Shown: piece after piece, positions 1 through 9,802 of the stretch
Position numbering within the stretch: position 1 is the stretch's first letter
How the letters are laid out: each line of letters starts with the position of its first letter
Assembly (NCBI GenBank): GCA_025765615.1
Contig: JAIVFJ010000505.1
Coordinates: 1 to 30,101 of the forward strand
From: Zopfochytrium polystomum
Lineage: Eukaryota > Chytridiomycota > Chytridiomycetes > Chytridiales > Chytridiaceae
Direction: 5' to 3'
Length of the DNA: 30,101 nt
Notes under the pieces: generated by a model
Database searches by the model: none
Seen by the model: the letters and a program-made list of their open reading frames with translations, nothing else
What the model was told of the DNA's origin: nothing
Position numbers and translations under genes: made by a program

Positions 1-278
1 GCGCGGCGATCGGCGAGGACTGCTGCGTGGACGTCGTCCGGGTATGGTGCGTCGCGGACCCACGGCACAAAGGGGATGGTGGCGCGGAGGGCCGGCAGCG
101 AGACCAGGATCGCAGCCGTGAGGCGCGGGGCGTCGCCGGTGATGGGATTCGGGTCCGGAAAGCGGAGTGTCAGGCGCGGGGTGGACAGCGCGTTGGTGGT
201 GAGGGCAATCAGTGGGGACGGCAGCAGTGGCGAGGGCAAGTCGGCAAGCAGCTCTGCCTGCTGCTCCGACGCGCTCAT
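1..278 (-). CDS. 5' end of an unrecognised protein-coding gene (partial)
   Basis: An ATG at 276-278 on the minus strand opens a frame that stays open to the window edge, giving about 92 residues that start MSASEQQAELLADLPSP. The sequence is rich in Leu, Pro and Ala and has a PDPNPITGD segment and an FVPWVRDAPYPDD segment. GC content is high. I recognise no family. The start is chosen because a T-rich, non-coding-looking stretch lies just upstream and because it is the first ATG of the frame. It is divergent from the adenylyl cyclase gene, with 177 bp between the two start codons. The 3' part lies outside the window. Confidence 0.55.
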   Translation of the reverse strand, partial: MSASEQQAELLADLPSPLLPSPLIALTTNALSTPRLTLRFPDPNPITGDAPRLTAAILVSLPALRATIPFVPWVRDAPYPDDVHAAVLADRR

Positions 279-455
279 GTTTCCTTCTTTTTTTTTCGAT
301 GTCAGCTGAAATGCAAAACGACATCCACGCAGCAAGGTGTCGACGGATACGCCAAATTAACAACCAGGTTCATTAACAAGTCTGCCGAGACCATTGCGAT
401 TACGTTGATACGGTTTAGTTGCACATTGTTCATGAAGTGTTGACAAACGCCTCTC
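279..455. promoter_or_regulatory. Divergent intergenic region between the first gene and the cyclase
   Basis: This 177-bp gap separates two start codons that point away from each other, so it should hold both promoters. It is more AT-rich than the coding sequence on either side and has a T run next to the minus-strand gene. I see no clear TATA box. The role is inferred from layout only. Confidence 0.4.
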
Positions 456-3400
456 ATGATAGAGTACCTTCCCCAGCACGTTCTAATAAAAGTCTGCAAG
501 AAATCTGCCGCGCATATTCAGCTCCCTTTCGCTGAGCATGATCCTCACGGAATCGCAGCAGTCATTGACATATCTGGTAAGCTCGTTGCAAAGCCTTGCT
601 CCTGAACTTACAGCCCCCGTGTGCGACCAAAGGCTTTACACTGTTGACGACGCGACTTTTTCGCGAACACGGAAGTGATGGCGCTGCCGAGCTGGTGGAC
701 GCCATCAACAGCCCTTTCGACAGGATTATTGAGCGCGTCTACAGAAGATCCGGCTCAATCGTGAAGTTCGCCGGCGACTCGGCTGTCGTGTGCTGGTATG
801 GCAATCAATTCCGCGGACTGCTCCCTGAAATCACGAGTTATTTACGTACCATCTGATCAATCAAAGGTCAGAGCCTTCTTGCAGCAGTTCACGACAGCAA
901 GAGCTCCTGGTGGAGTCCTTTGTATGCTGCCTTGAGCTTCTCCGACTATTTAAGGAGGGGCTATCAATTGATTTTGAAGACAATGACGGTGGAGCTACAG
1001 TCGGCATCCACGTGGGAATCGGTTACGGTTGCGTCAGCCACATCCACTTGGGGCAGAACGAGACGGTGCTGACTGGAAGATATCCACGGCGCGAGTATTT
1101 GATCGCCGGTGCTGCTGTTGTTGAGGCAGCAACTATGCTGGATTTGGGGCACCGTGGTCAACTGGCCATGTCCAAGGAATATGTGGATGCCATAAACAGG
1201 ACTTTTCGTCAATATGTAGCCTCAGGACTTTTGCAGCAACGCCTAAGACTCGGAGGAGAAGAACAAATGGATGTTGTATTGAATGACGGCGACATTGCTG
1301 ATTCGTTCTTGAGAAGTTGAACGGCCTCGCTTCCAGCACCAGCACCAGCACTGAGAGAGCGACAGGCCAGTTTCCAGAGAACGAACTTGATCGCGTTCGC
1401 GGAATCGATACATTGAGTCATCGGTGGTGCAGTACTTGATCAAAGAAGGATTTGCGGACGAAGCACAGGAGGTCTATTCTCTTTCACGAGTTCCACGACG
1501 CGCTTCACGGTTGTCGTCGCCAAGCCCCATGAAGCATTTGACAGACAATTACAGCGACCTTCGTTGCGTTGCCGTTGCATTCTTTCGGTTTCCAGGAGTT
1601 CTCAATCTGTTTGTCAATCCCGAGTCCATCAACGCTGCACAATCCGTCGCCCCAAGCAGTCATCGCATGCGTTGACAAGCACGAAGGAAGCCTTCGGCAA
1701 GTCAACTTTGACGACAAAGCCTTCCACAGCGCTGGCTGTCTGGGGTCTTCGTGGCTCAGCACACCAACGGTCGGAGTCTCTGTACGCTTTGCAAGGCTGC
1801 CTGGATTTCGCAGAAAGCGTGTCGTCAGATGGAAGAAGCATCATCTAATATGCCACCCAGCAGCTTCAAGGTGCAACCATTGGCGTTGCGACTGGAACAA
1901 GTGTATGCAGGGCTGATTGGAACACGACACTCGCAGGATGAACTGTGATGGGACAACGGTGAACCTTGCTTGCCGGTTGATGTGCATGGATGGCGAAACA
2001 TTTTTTGGCAAAGATGTGCACAGCTCTAGTTTCTTTGTATGTGATGATAGCACTTTTCAAGCGTGCAAGAATCAATATGAGTTCCACAAATCACCAGCTC
2101 ATATGTCTCTGAGAGGTTATTCCAATTCATTCTCATCGCCACGTTTTTCTCACTGATTTCGCAGGCTTTGACCGACCGCTGCCTGTGTACAAGCTTGTCA
2201 AAGAAAAGGACAAGAGCTTGGAAAAGACTTTTGTCCTTGACCGTGAGCTTGTAGGACGAGAGAGCCCGAAATTCAGCACATAAGTGAGGTCATTCGGGAG
2301 TGGAACCAAGGCGCTCCAAATCAAAGAATATTTATTTTGGCAAGGTCGGGATACGGAAAGTCAGCAATTGCCCACCACGCTTTCAGGCAGTTTGAAGAGT
2401 CCTCACGATGCATATTGTGGTCAGTGAACATTGTCTCTTTCTTTGATAAGCACTTCAAAGCAAGCCGGTGCAAGCTGGAGTTATATTCATTCTGATGGTG
2501 ATAACCAGCTCCTCCGTTGCCCATGAATGAAGCAGAAAACCATCATTCGCATTTCTTGGCCTTATTCTTCGAGCTCTGAGTGCTCGGCTTATTTCCGCTG
2601 GCCTGAAACCCAGCGATTTTGCAGCTGGGAACATTCGCACAGAAATACCAAGAAGTTCTACTCATTCACTTACACTGCTGCGTCATCGTGGAAACTCCAC
2701 TCAGTTCGAACCGGTGTTCCAGTTTTCTCTTTGACATGGTTTCACAAATCGAAAGTGGAGGCTTGGGCGTTTTAGGAATGGTCCCTGGATTACAAACTGC
2801 CAAAAGAAACATACCCTTCAACTGGGGACACAGCTGCCGCGCTTGCATCTATTATTGCGAGAATACTGGACTCCGTGGCTAAGTTAGGCTTGAGTGTTAT
2901 CATTGCTTGCGACGACGGGCAGGTAATCCAGCTTTCTCGAGAGAAATACTAACTCTTGTAAAACAAGTGGATAGACAAAGAATCGCTTAGAGTTATTCCG
3001 ATGATTATGAAGCTTTGCCCACAAGTTTTATTCGTCATACTTGGACGAAAGCGAGAAGTACGTGATAAAAACTGCCACAACACAAACATTAACTGCAACC
3101 CAAGGAGTGGTTGCACCACGAGTTGTTTGATGTCATCAAAGACCAATGCACTCACACTATTGAGTTGGGACCATTGAAAAACGCAGGCAGTTCGCGCTTA
3201 CATAAGTCAGTCTATTGCTGTCAGCGACGAGCTGATGCAGGAGATTATTGAAAGGTCAAACGGAATTCCCATCGCATTGCACGTTATTTTAGCGACAGCG
3301 AAAACGCAAATCAACCTCCCAAAGTCCAAATCGGGATTGCCGAGGGAACAAACAGAATCTGAAATCGGTGGTGCAGTATCTGCACAGTACGTGCTTTTCT

Positions 3401-5926
3401 CATGGAAAAAAGTCTTTTCTGATTGACAAGATTTCCAACGAAAGGTTGGATTCGCTTCCTGAGCAGTTACGTCAAATCATATCAGTAGCTGCTATAATCG
3501 GCCAGTACTTTAGTCTTCAGACTTTGTCAGAGCTACTCAATGCTCTCAAGGCATCAGAAGGGGAGGATTTGTCCGTGGGTTCGATAAAGAGAATGCTGGA
3601 GGCTGCCGATCGCTTTGGGTTTGTCGAGGTCGACCCAACAGATGCCGATTCTTGCGCCTTTTGCCACTTTCTTATCTATCGCAGTGTCATTACCGCCCTT
3701 CTGCCGCATCAAAGGGACACAATTCGCCGCAAACTGATCACTTTGCTGATAGGGCGGCTTGACCAGGACGGCAGCGACGATCTCATGCTTCCAACCATAA
3801 TCCACCATGTCATGCAGCTCAAAGAAGAGTCTCAAATGAAAGCAAAGTACTTGTACAAAGGCTTTGTTGCAGCTGCAGAGGCGTGGCATTTCGAAGAAGC
3901 CCTGAATTACAGAGTCATGCTGATCAAAATAGATGGCAATTACTTTGAGAGTCTGTCCATGACGGCAAAGATGAGAGACCTACGACTTCAAATGGAAATC
4001 TTCTTCCAAAATGGGTAAATATCGGAAGATTATCTTTGCCAGGTGATGCTGATAAATGTGGCATTTCCCCCCTGCATGGCGTCATAGGGATACAGGAGGA
4101 ACAGTTTCAGCAGCTTCGCAACTCCTGCGACTCGCCGGAGCTTCATTCGCAGTTCCTGCAAAAAGTTTGCTTACTGTCATAAAGTCTACCATGCAATGTT
4201 TGAACATTTTGAGATCAATTCTCCGCGTGAATTCACTCAAAGCGCTCAACATTTGTGCAAAGTTCCTCGCCGAATCGTTTCCACTTGCTTTTCCGAAAGG
4301 ACTATCAAGTCAACGCAGAGGAAAGATTTCAACTATTCATCCGCATGAGCAACTGGATACGTGGGCCGATGCGGCTGAATCCGGTGAAGGTCTTATTCGG
4401 TTGGACAGCATTATAACCATTTTGGAAACGGCTGTTGCCTTATTCTACTTTGCGAAGCTCGACGGGTTGGACTTTGTGTACCTTCAGATGGCTACTGTTT
4501 TTCTTTCAACAATTGGGATTGGAGCAGTTTCTGACGATGCATTCTGGATTTGGCGTTTCAAGCAAAGTTACCACCGATTGGGACTCATGCTGTTTGGCTT
4601 TGGGTTAAAGTCACAAAGTGAAAGATGCTTTCAAGCAGCAGAGGCGTTTCTTGCTGAGGGGGGTGACTCCACGAGAATTGGAGTACACGGCAGACTGCAA
4701 GGCAATAGCAGCAGTGATATCTTTTCTTCGAAAGAGCACTGCAGATTTCGAGGACGTGGTCCTCCTCTGCGAAAGCGTGGCCTGCTGGAGGGCATCCGGA
4801 AATGAGTTTCAGGAAAGGGCGAAGACCCACTGGTTTACGCTCCTGTGGTTCCTTTTAACGTTAGGCATGATGTTTTTTTGTTCATGCCGCTCCGCAAAGT
4901 TAATTATTGAAATTTGCTCCAGGCTGGGAAAATTTCAGCCCGAAACGAAGGAGGACGGAAGGTTTGTCCTTGGCGAGGTTTACGAGAGAGCCCAAAAGTT
5001 CTGCGTCGATCGCAAGTTCGTTCTCCACCTTCGAAGCTGCTTTGCGCTGCAGAACGCATTTCGGACTGACTTTTCCGAGGCAGAATCAGTTATTGCCTTG
5101 CTTGCCAAGAACGAGCATGCTTGCGCCGTAGGTTCATGACCCTTTTGAGCGATCACATTTCACCACCACCCCCACTCCAGTTGGATAAGCTTCAGAGGAA
5201 ATCTCATCATTTTGTTGTTCTCAAAAATCCTCCTTCCAGAGCCTGGGACTCGAAGCTCTTAACCGCTTAAATCGGCACTATATTTCTCTTAACTTCATTT
5301 GCTGTTCCATTCTCCTCATTGAACGCCGTCTAGCGCTGTTCGACAGCCTCAATGGATTCTTTGCTCTCACTACAGAACTATGTACAGGCTTGGATACAGT
5401 GCCAATCCAATTTGTAAGGGGAAGAAGTGGTAGCAAAACAGACGAGTTGATTAATCTTTGCTATTCTTAGGGGTTGGGCATTCCCTTTACTTGCCTCATA
5501 GTTGCCATTCTGCTGCTCGGTATGGGGCTCTCCCTTCGGGAGGCCGGCACTCTGGATATGAGCCACCAACGTCGAACCGCCGAGTGCGCCCACGAAATCA
5601 CGCGCTCCATGCGAAGGCAAGCACGGCGGTCTGGTGCAAAACCGTTTGTCAAGCTGTGCGTCGCAACGCTGGGAGCCGTTGTGGACATGGTTTTTGACGG
5701 AAACGTTAACGGGGCATTGAGAAAGTTGCGGAAATTTGTGAAGAGGCCGGACAGGAGGCTGCCGACGCATGTCGTTCTCATGCTTGAGGCGCGGTTGATC
5801 CGGCTGCGACGCCTTTGCGAAGGAGCAGATGGTGTTGCAGGCCCGGCACGCAATCTGTTGGAGTCTTTTCGGGCCTACGATAATCGTTGCGACCCTGACT
5901 TAGTAAACGAGCTCTGTTGTTGCTAG
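456..5926 (+). CDS. ADCY10: Soluble adenylyl cyclase (ADCY10 type), frame-broken
   Basis: Class III cyclase that makes cAMP from ATP; family members are soluble and bicarbonate/calcium-responsive, and act in flagella of sperm and protists. The start at 456 gives MIEYLPQHVLIKVCKKS, then VIDISG. Intron 577-632 joins this to FTLLTTRLF, so the first metal-binding Asp is at 567-569; the second is in KFAGDS (Asp at 776-778). Intron 796-884 follows, then VGIHVGIGYG. A second cyclase domain lies at about 1520-2060 (GVATG, VNLACRLM). Intron 2116-2164 leads to a P-loop NTPase domain with Walker A ARSGYGKS (2340-2363). NGIPIALHVI (about 3250) and VAAIIGQYFS (about 3486) match the later NTPase region, and the rest is helical, TPR-like. 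Many frame changes occur, for example near 1320-1424, 1700 and 1950. The 3' end is uncertain: an open frame continues to about 6121. Confidence 0.82.
2340..2363 (+). other. Walker A (P-loop) of the cyclase NTPase domain
   Basis: The frame here reads ILARSGYGKSAIAHHAF. ARSGYGKS fits the Walker A pattern [AG]x4GK[ST]. It lies about 300 bases after the second cyclase domain, which is the order seen in ADCY10 proteins. The preceding VLDRELVGRES segment corresponds to the conserved entry to this domain. Confidence 0.75.
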
Positions 5927-6158
5927 ATTTTCAACACGTTCCTCGAAAGTGCCCTTGAAATGGTTCGTGTGGATGCAGTCCGGCGCTTGGCTTTCTCCCA
6001 TTGCTTTCCCTGCTCACTAGTTGCCACGCAACGCAAGACACATTTCGTCTCCTCGCGACATTCTCAGCTCTCAACAACGGAACAGTGTTGCACAAGAGTG
6101 ACCAAGCCCGAAAAAAAATAAAAAATAAATAAAATAAATAAAATTTAAAAATAGCAAA
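5927..6158 (+). terminator. Probable 3' UTR and poly(A) region of the cyclase
   Basis: After the last recognised stop, the sequence stays open in one frame to about 6121 and then enters a strongly AT-rich stretch at 6110-6155 with several overlapping AATAAA-like hexamers. This is the clearest poly(A)-signal cluster in the window. The stretch from 5929 to 6110 may instead be the final coding exon of the cyclase, because it reads ESALEMVRVDAVRRLAF. Confidence 0.4.
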
Positions 6159-6179
6159 CAATAGGCCATTGCTGACAAC

Positions 6180-7160
6180 ACCATGCGTTCCAGTTCTATA
6201 GCCAACCGGCGTTGTCTCTTCGCCCCTTTCAATCTGCTTCAATCTGTCAACAATTTAGGGGACAGCTCACGAGACCGCGATCAGGTCCTATCGACTAACA
6301 CCTCTGTTCCAACGTCCCAGTCCACGGACAAGGACGTTTTCTGCCGCTTGAGTTACGAGGATTTGGCGATAAGTGCGTCTTCACATGAATGTTACTCTGC
6401 TTCCGCTAATGGACTTACTTCGTTTCGCGACCTTCCATCGACTTCCACCAGAAGTTCACGAACCAGCACCGCGAGTCTGAAATCCTGTTTCCAATTTTTA
6501 ACTTCATCGAGTTTTTCATTCCGGCCGTTTCTCCATATCCGAGCAGCGTTCTCGTTGACCGACGTTGCCCGCGTTTCTCCTCAAGCGGCATTCTCTATAA
6601 CTCGACGCTGCGCAAGGTGGGCGTGATCCTCAACCAGACAGTCAAATGCATGTTCTACCGCTTTAATTAAAAAGCGCTGAAACATTCGTATGACATACTT
6701 TATCGTAGTTTGCTGGCACTCAGCAAACACCTCGTTCAGTAGTAACATAGTCGCTGCTCGAAGAGGAGCAGGCACCGCAGTCTGGATTCAGCTCGCCGTT
6801 TCGCTCATACAATATTTCCTGGCATTCAGTCCGCTCCATGCAGGGTGGGGCAACTGGCAGGACAAACTTCTCTATTCGGGCTCAAAAAGAGTACGCCGTG
6901 GATGGGTGTCCCTTTGTGCGCGGTTAATCGCTTGGGCGTTCTGCAAGGGATGATATTTCAAATATCATCGCTTGCTTCTTTCGCCCATACCTGCTTTCGC
7001 GGACAATCAAAACTCAGCAGTCCGAAAACTCACCAGCTCGTCAACAGTTCTGTTTGTTCAACACGACGTATCGACGATACTTGTTGCCCGTCCCAAACAG
7101 GACTCTTCCCTTCATTTCTTCTTCTAACTGATTTCTCCAACGTGCTTCAACTGCATGGCA
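6180..7160 (-). CDS. Unrecognised fragmented coding region
   Basis: No intact frame spans this region, but several minus-strand pieces look coding. In order they are VLFGTGNKYRRYVVLNKQN (about 7050-7110), TECQEILYERNGELNPDCG (about 6780-6830), YVIRMFQRFLIKAVEHAF (about 6640-6700) and KLDEVKNWKQDFRLAVLV (about 6450-6510). The last ends at a good splice donor, GTAAGT, whose first base is 6418. Another donor-acceptor pair may lie near 6990-7035. It starts only about 15 bases beyond the stop of the dehydrogenase on the same strand. I recognise no family. It could be one frame-broken gene with introns, a pseudogene, or partly chance. Confidence 0.3.
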
Positions 7161-7172
7161 CAGTGTGTTTAT

Positions 7173-8321
7173 TCACAGCGATTCTTTAAAGTTCGGCTTT
7201 CCCTTGTAAAACTCAATGACGTCTGGGTCGATCAGAGCGACGACCGACCCTCTCGTTTTCCCAGAGCGCACAATCTTGAGGGCATTCAGCGCTTGGTCGA
7301 ACGGGACAATCATCTCGACATGTGGCGTGTACTTTTTGTCCTTGAGCAAGTGGATGAGCTTGGTCAAGTCCTCCGAGTACTGGGCGGGCTTGGCCTCGCG
7401 CTCCAAAATGACGCCAAAGAACGTGGACGAAACGGACGAGAAAGGGTTGAGGTTGCGCGCGAGGACGCCCAGGACCGACAGGAAGGAGCCGCCGTCGGTC
7501 AACCCGAACATGACCAGCTTGCCATCTTTGTCCAACAACCGAAGGTCCCTGCCAAACTGGGACGGCCCAACGCCGTCAAACACGGCCTTCATCTTGAGCT
7601 TCTCTCGCTCCAACGCGGCGACGAAATCGCCGCGCTTGTAGTCGATCGCGCGTACGCCCATGCTCTCAACGTACCCGACTTTTTCCGTGGAGCACGTGCC
7701 GTGCACGACCACGTTCGGGTGCTCCAACCGCAGGAGCTCGCACAGGGCGGAACCGACACCACCCGCGGCCGCATGCACGAGCACGTGGTCGCCATCCTTC
7801 AGCGAGATGCCCGTGCGACGGATCATTTGGTACGCGGTGGTAGAGTTCAACACGAGGGCGACGAGCTGGGTCAGGTCGACCGCGTGGGGGTCTTCAGGCG
7901 AGTTGTAAGTGAGCGGGAACGGCACCTTTACGAGGTTTTTCTTGGGAGCTGTGGTGTCGACGATGGAGTGGGTCTTCCAGCCGCCGACGGACAGCATCGC
8001 ACATACGACGTCGCCGACGGCCAGGTCGGGGCATCCGTCGGGAAGCGGGTTGTTTCCCTTCTTGGCAATGTCCTGGACGACGGCGACAAAGGCGTATCCG
8101 GGGGTGATTGGGGTCGGGAAGGAGCGAAAGTAGGTGCCGTTTGACGTGCTGACGTCGGTGAAGCACACGATCGAGGCGAGATGCTTGAGCAGCGCTTGTC
8201 CAGGCTGGAGATCTGTGTTCAGGTTGACTGTTTGTAACGTCTGTGCGTCAGTGGTCTTCGTGTCACTGGCCCACACTGATGTGCTGATGACATTTTGAGT
8301 GGCGGTGCTGCTGCTGCTCAT
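7173..8321 (-). CDS. MDR-family dehydrogenase, quinone oxidoreductase / VAT1-like
   Basis: An intact, intronless frame of 382 residues. It belongs to the medium-chain dehydrogenase/reductase superfamily, in the zinc-free quinone oxidoreductase branch, which transfers hydride from NADPH to quinones or enones. The N-terminal GroES-like half contains TPGYAFVAVVQDI and DLAVGDVVCAML. The Rossmann half begins HVLVHAAAGGVGSALCELL, with the nucleotide-binding AxGGVG motif, and continues VVVHGTCSTEKVGYVESMG. The C-terminus has the usual ALNALKIVRSGKTRGSVV. I see no structural-zinc cysteine cluster. The ATG at 8319-8321 is preferred because the open frame upstream reads through a 29-base T run and codes only for lysines. 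The exact substrate cannot be told; the VAT1-like assignment rests on overall resemblance. No frame change is needed, unlike the neighbours. Confidence 0.85.
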   Translation of the reverse strand: MSSSSTATQNVISTSVWASDTKTTDAQTLQTVNLNTDLQPGQALLKHLASIVCFTDVSTSNGTYFRSFPTPITPGYAFVAVVQDIAKKGNNPLPDGCPDLAVGDVVCAMLSVGGWKTHSIVDTTAPKKNLVKVPFPLTYNSPEDPHAVDLTQLVALVLNSTTAYQMIRRTGISLKDGDHVLVHAAAGGVGSALCELLRLEHPNVVVHGTCSTEKVGYVESMGVRAIDYKRGDFVAALEREKLKMKAVFDGVGPSQFGRDLRLLDKDGKLVMFGLTDGGSFLSVLGVLARNLNPFSSVSSTFFGVILEREAKPAQYSEDLTKLIHLLKDKKYTPHVEMIVPFDQALNALKIVRSGKTRGSVVALIDPDVIEFYKGKPNFKESL

Positions 8322-8362
8322 TTTTGCATTTGCAATGGCCCAGACACCTAAAAAAAATGTTT

Positions 8363-8395
<33 letters not shown>

Positions 8396-8584
8396 GAGCT
8401 GGCATTGTTTGCAAAAGAATCCGCTCTACAACGACGATCCGTAATGAATAATAAACTCCACCGTAGCTAACATGATTGCGGTGTTCGGCACAACCCGCAT
8501 CAAACGCGTCGTCAACCCGCCCCGTGGCTGTGTCCACCACGACAATGGAGCAGATCCCAGGTTGAGCGCGGTTTGATGCTGGCC
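8322..8584 (-). promoter_or_regulatory. 5' flank of the dehydrogenase, with a poly-T tract
   Basis: This gap carries the run of 29 T at 8365-8393, which would be an A-rich leader in the transcript of the dehydrogenase. I see no convincing TATA box or gene in it. An upstream extension of the frame exists but includes the homopolymer and is unlikely to be translated. Confidence 0.35.
8365..8393. repeat. Poly-T homopolymer, about 29 bases
   Basis: An uninterrupted T run, about 45 bases upstream of the ATG of the dehydrogenase on the other strand. Its length may be unreliable because homopolymers are hard to sequence. Confidence 0.9.
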
Positions 8585-9802
8585 TCAGCAACAAACAATC
8601 ACATCAGTCGTTGTCCACATCATCGACCCCGAGCCGCGGGTCCGGCTCCAAGCTCCACCGCCTCGTCCGCGTCTTTCCTTCACAAACGTGTCCAGCAAAC
8701 GGCACGGCACAAAGCCATCCGACCTGTCGCTCTGTGGAGACGGATTGCCTCGGGTACTGTCATTCGACAGTCGAATGTTTAGCTTAGATCGAAAATGCAA
8801 AACGGTTTGGTTTTTCTTATCCTCCTTTATTCGACAAATTAGAACGCTACCTTCTTGTTTGGCATCGTTGATCCTGGCCACCACCATCACTGCCGGCATG
8901 CGAGTTAGGGTCCATGGCATCTCGGATTCGCGTAATAGTTTCATCCAATGGCGCCTTGATCCAATGTCGCCTTCCTCAGTAATTAAAGCTTCCGCACGCT
9001 CTGCGCAGCCAAAGCGGGATGCAAATTGCCCCCGACAGAAATTCGGTGATGACTCTGTCAGATCGAAGCTCCATAATAAGCAACGTGGAGGGAGGTTGTC
9101 ATCAAGATGCCCCATAAGGACTGCGGGGCTCTCAACTACCTCCCCCAGTTCTTCCACCGATAATTCACTGAGCCTAAAGGCTTCATACCGTTAAAAGCGT
9201 TCTGTGGCGTCAGTCATCTTGACCTCGATAATTATAATCCTGAACATTTGGAAGAGTACGCAACCATCAGGACTTCTTGCACCTTTCGAACGGATCCACT
9301 CTGGACTGGGCGGATGGCGTGTTCCACTGCTGCCTACAGTGACGTTGCGTCGCCAAGGGGTAAGGCACTGTCCAGGATGCTTCATCAAAGGCGAAGATGG
9401 ACATAATTGCTTTGATGTCGGATATGTCCACTTCAGGACTAAAGAAATAACCTAGGCTCTTAATGCCACAGGCTTCCAATACATCGGGGTTGAAAAATCG
9501 TCTGACTTCACAGTAGTGGACAAGCTATGATACTTTAGTTTGCCAATCGACCGAAGCTCTGCCACGACCTTGACGACCATTTCTCGTTGTAATTCTGGTA
9601 TCGCAGGACGACTACGCATTGGCAATGCTTGAGTTCTGTGTTCTTCGCCCTCGCGGCCAACTACTTTTGTTTGAGCTGGGCTCCGCCATCTCGCCCGCCA
9701 GGCTTGAACTGTGGGAAAGGGCCATGCATCAACAGGATCGCTGGCGCCAGCCTCCTCCTGAATTCCCACACCCTTAAAGGCAGAGCTGCTTAGTGTTGTC
9801 AA
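8585..9802 (-). CDS. Unrecognised broken gene with the small-family C-terminal motif
   Basis: Three minus-strand pieces read as protein. The first (9802-9452) includes PAIPELQREMVVKVVAELR and GKLKYHSL. The second, in another frame, reads VRRFFNPDVLEACGIKSLG and then SPEVDISDIKAIMSIFAF, down to about 9267. The third runs from 9388 to 8585 with one stop near 9190 and ends DGFVPCRLLDTFVKE. A frame change then allows DADEAVELEPDPRLG. That C-terminal motif is shared with the tandem copies at 13847-14887 (FVPSRLYDTFVQE, DVDEAVELMEPS). The joint between the first two pieces at about 9525 fits a single missing base. I recognise no family. The true start is unknown and may lie further upstream, towards 10119. 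Confidence 0.4.

Noticed and set aside
7155..8144. Plus-strand open frame of 329 residues
   Set aside because: It lies antisense to the dehydrogenase, whose minus-strand frame has clear MDR motifs. The plus frame has Arg/Val/Asp-biased composition typical of a shadow of a GC-rich gene.
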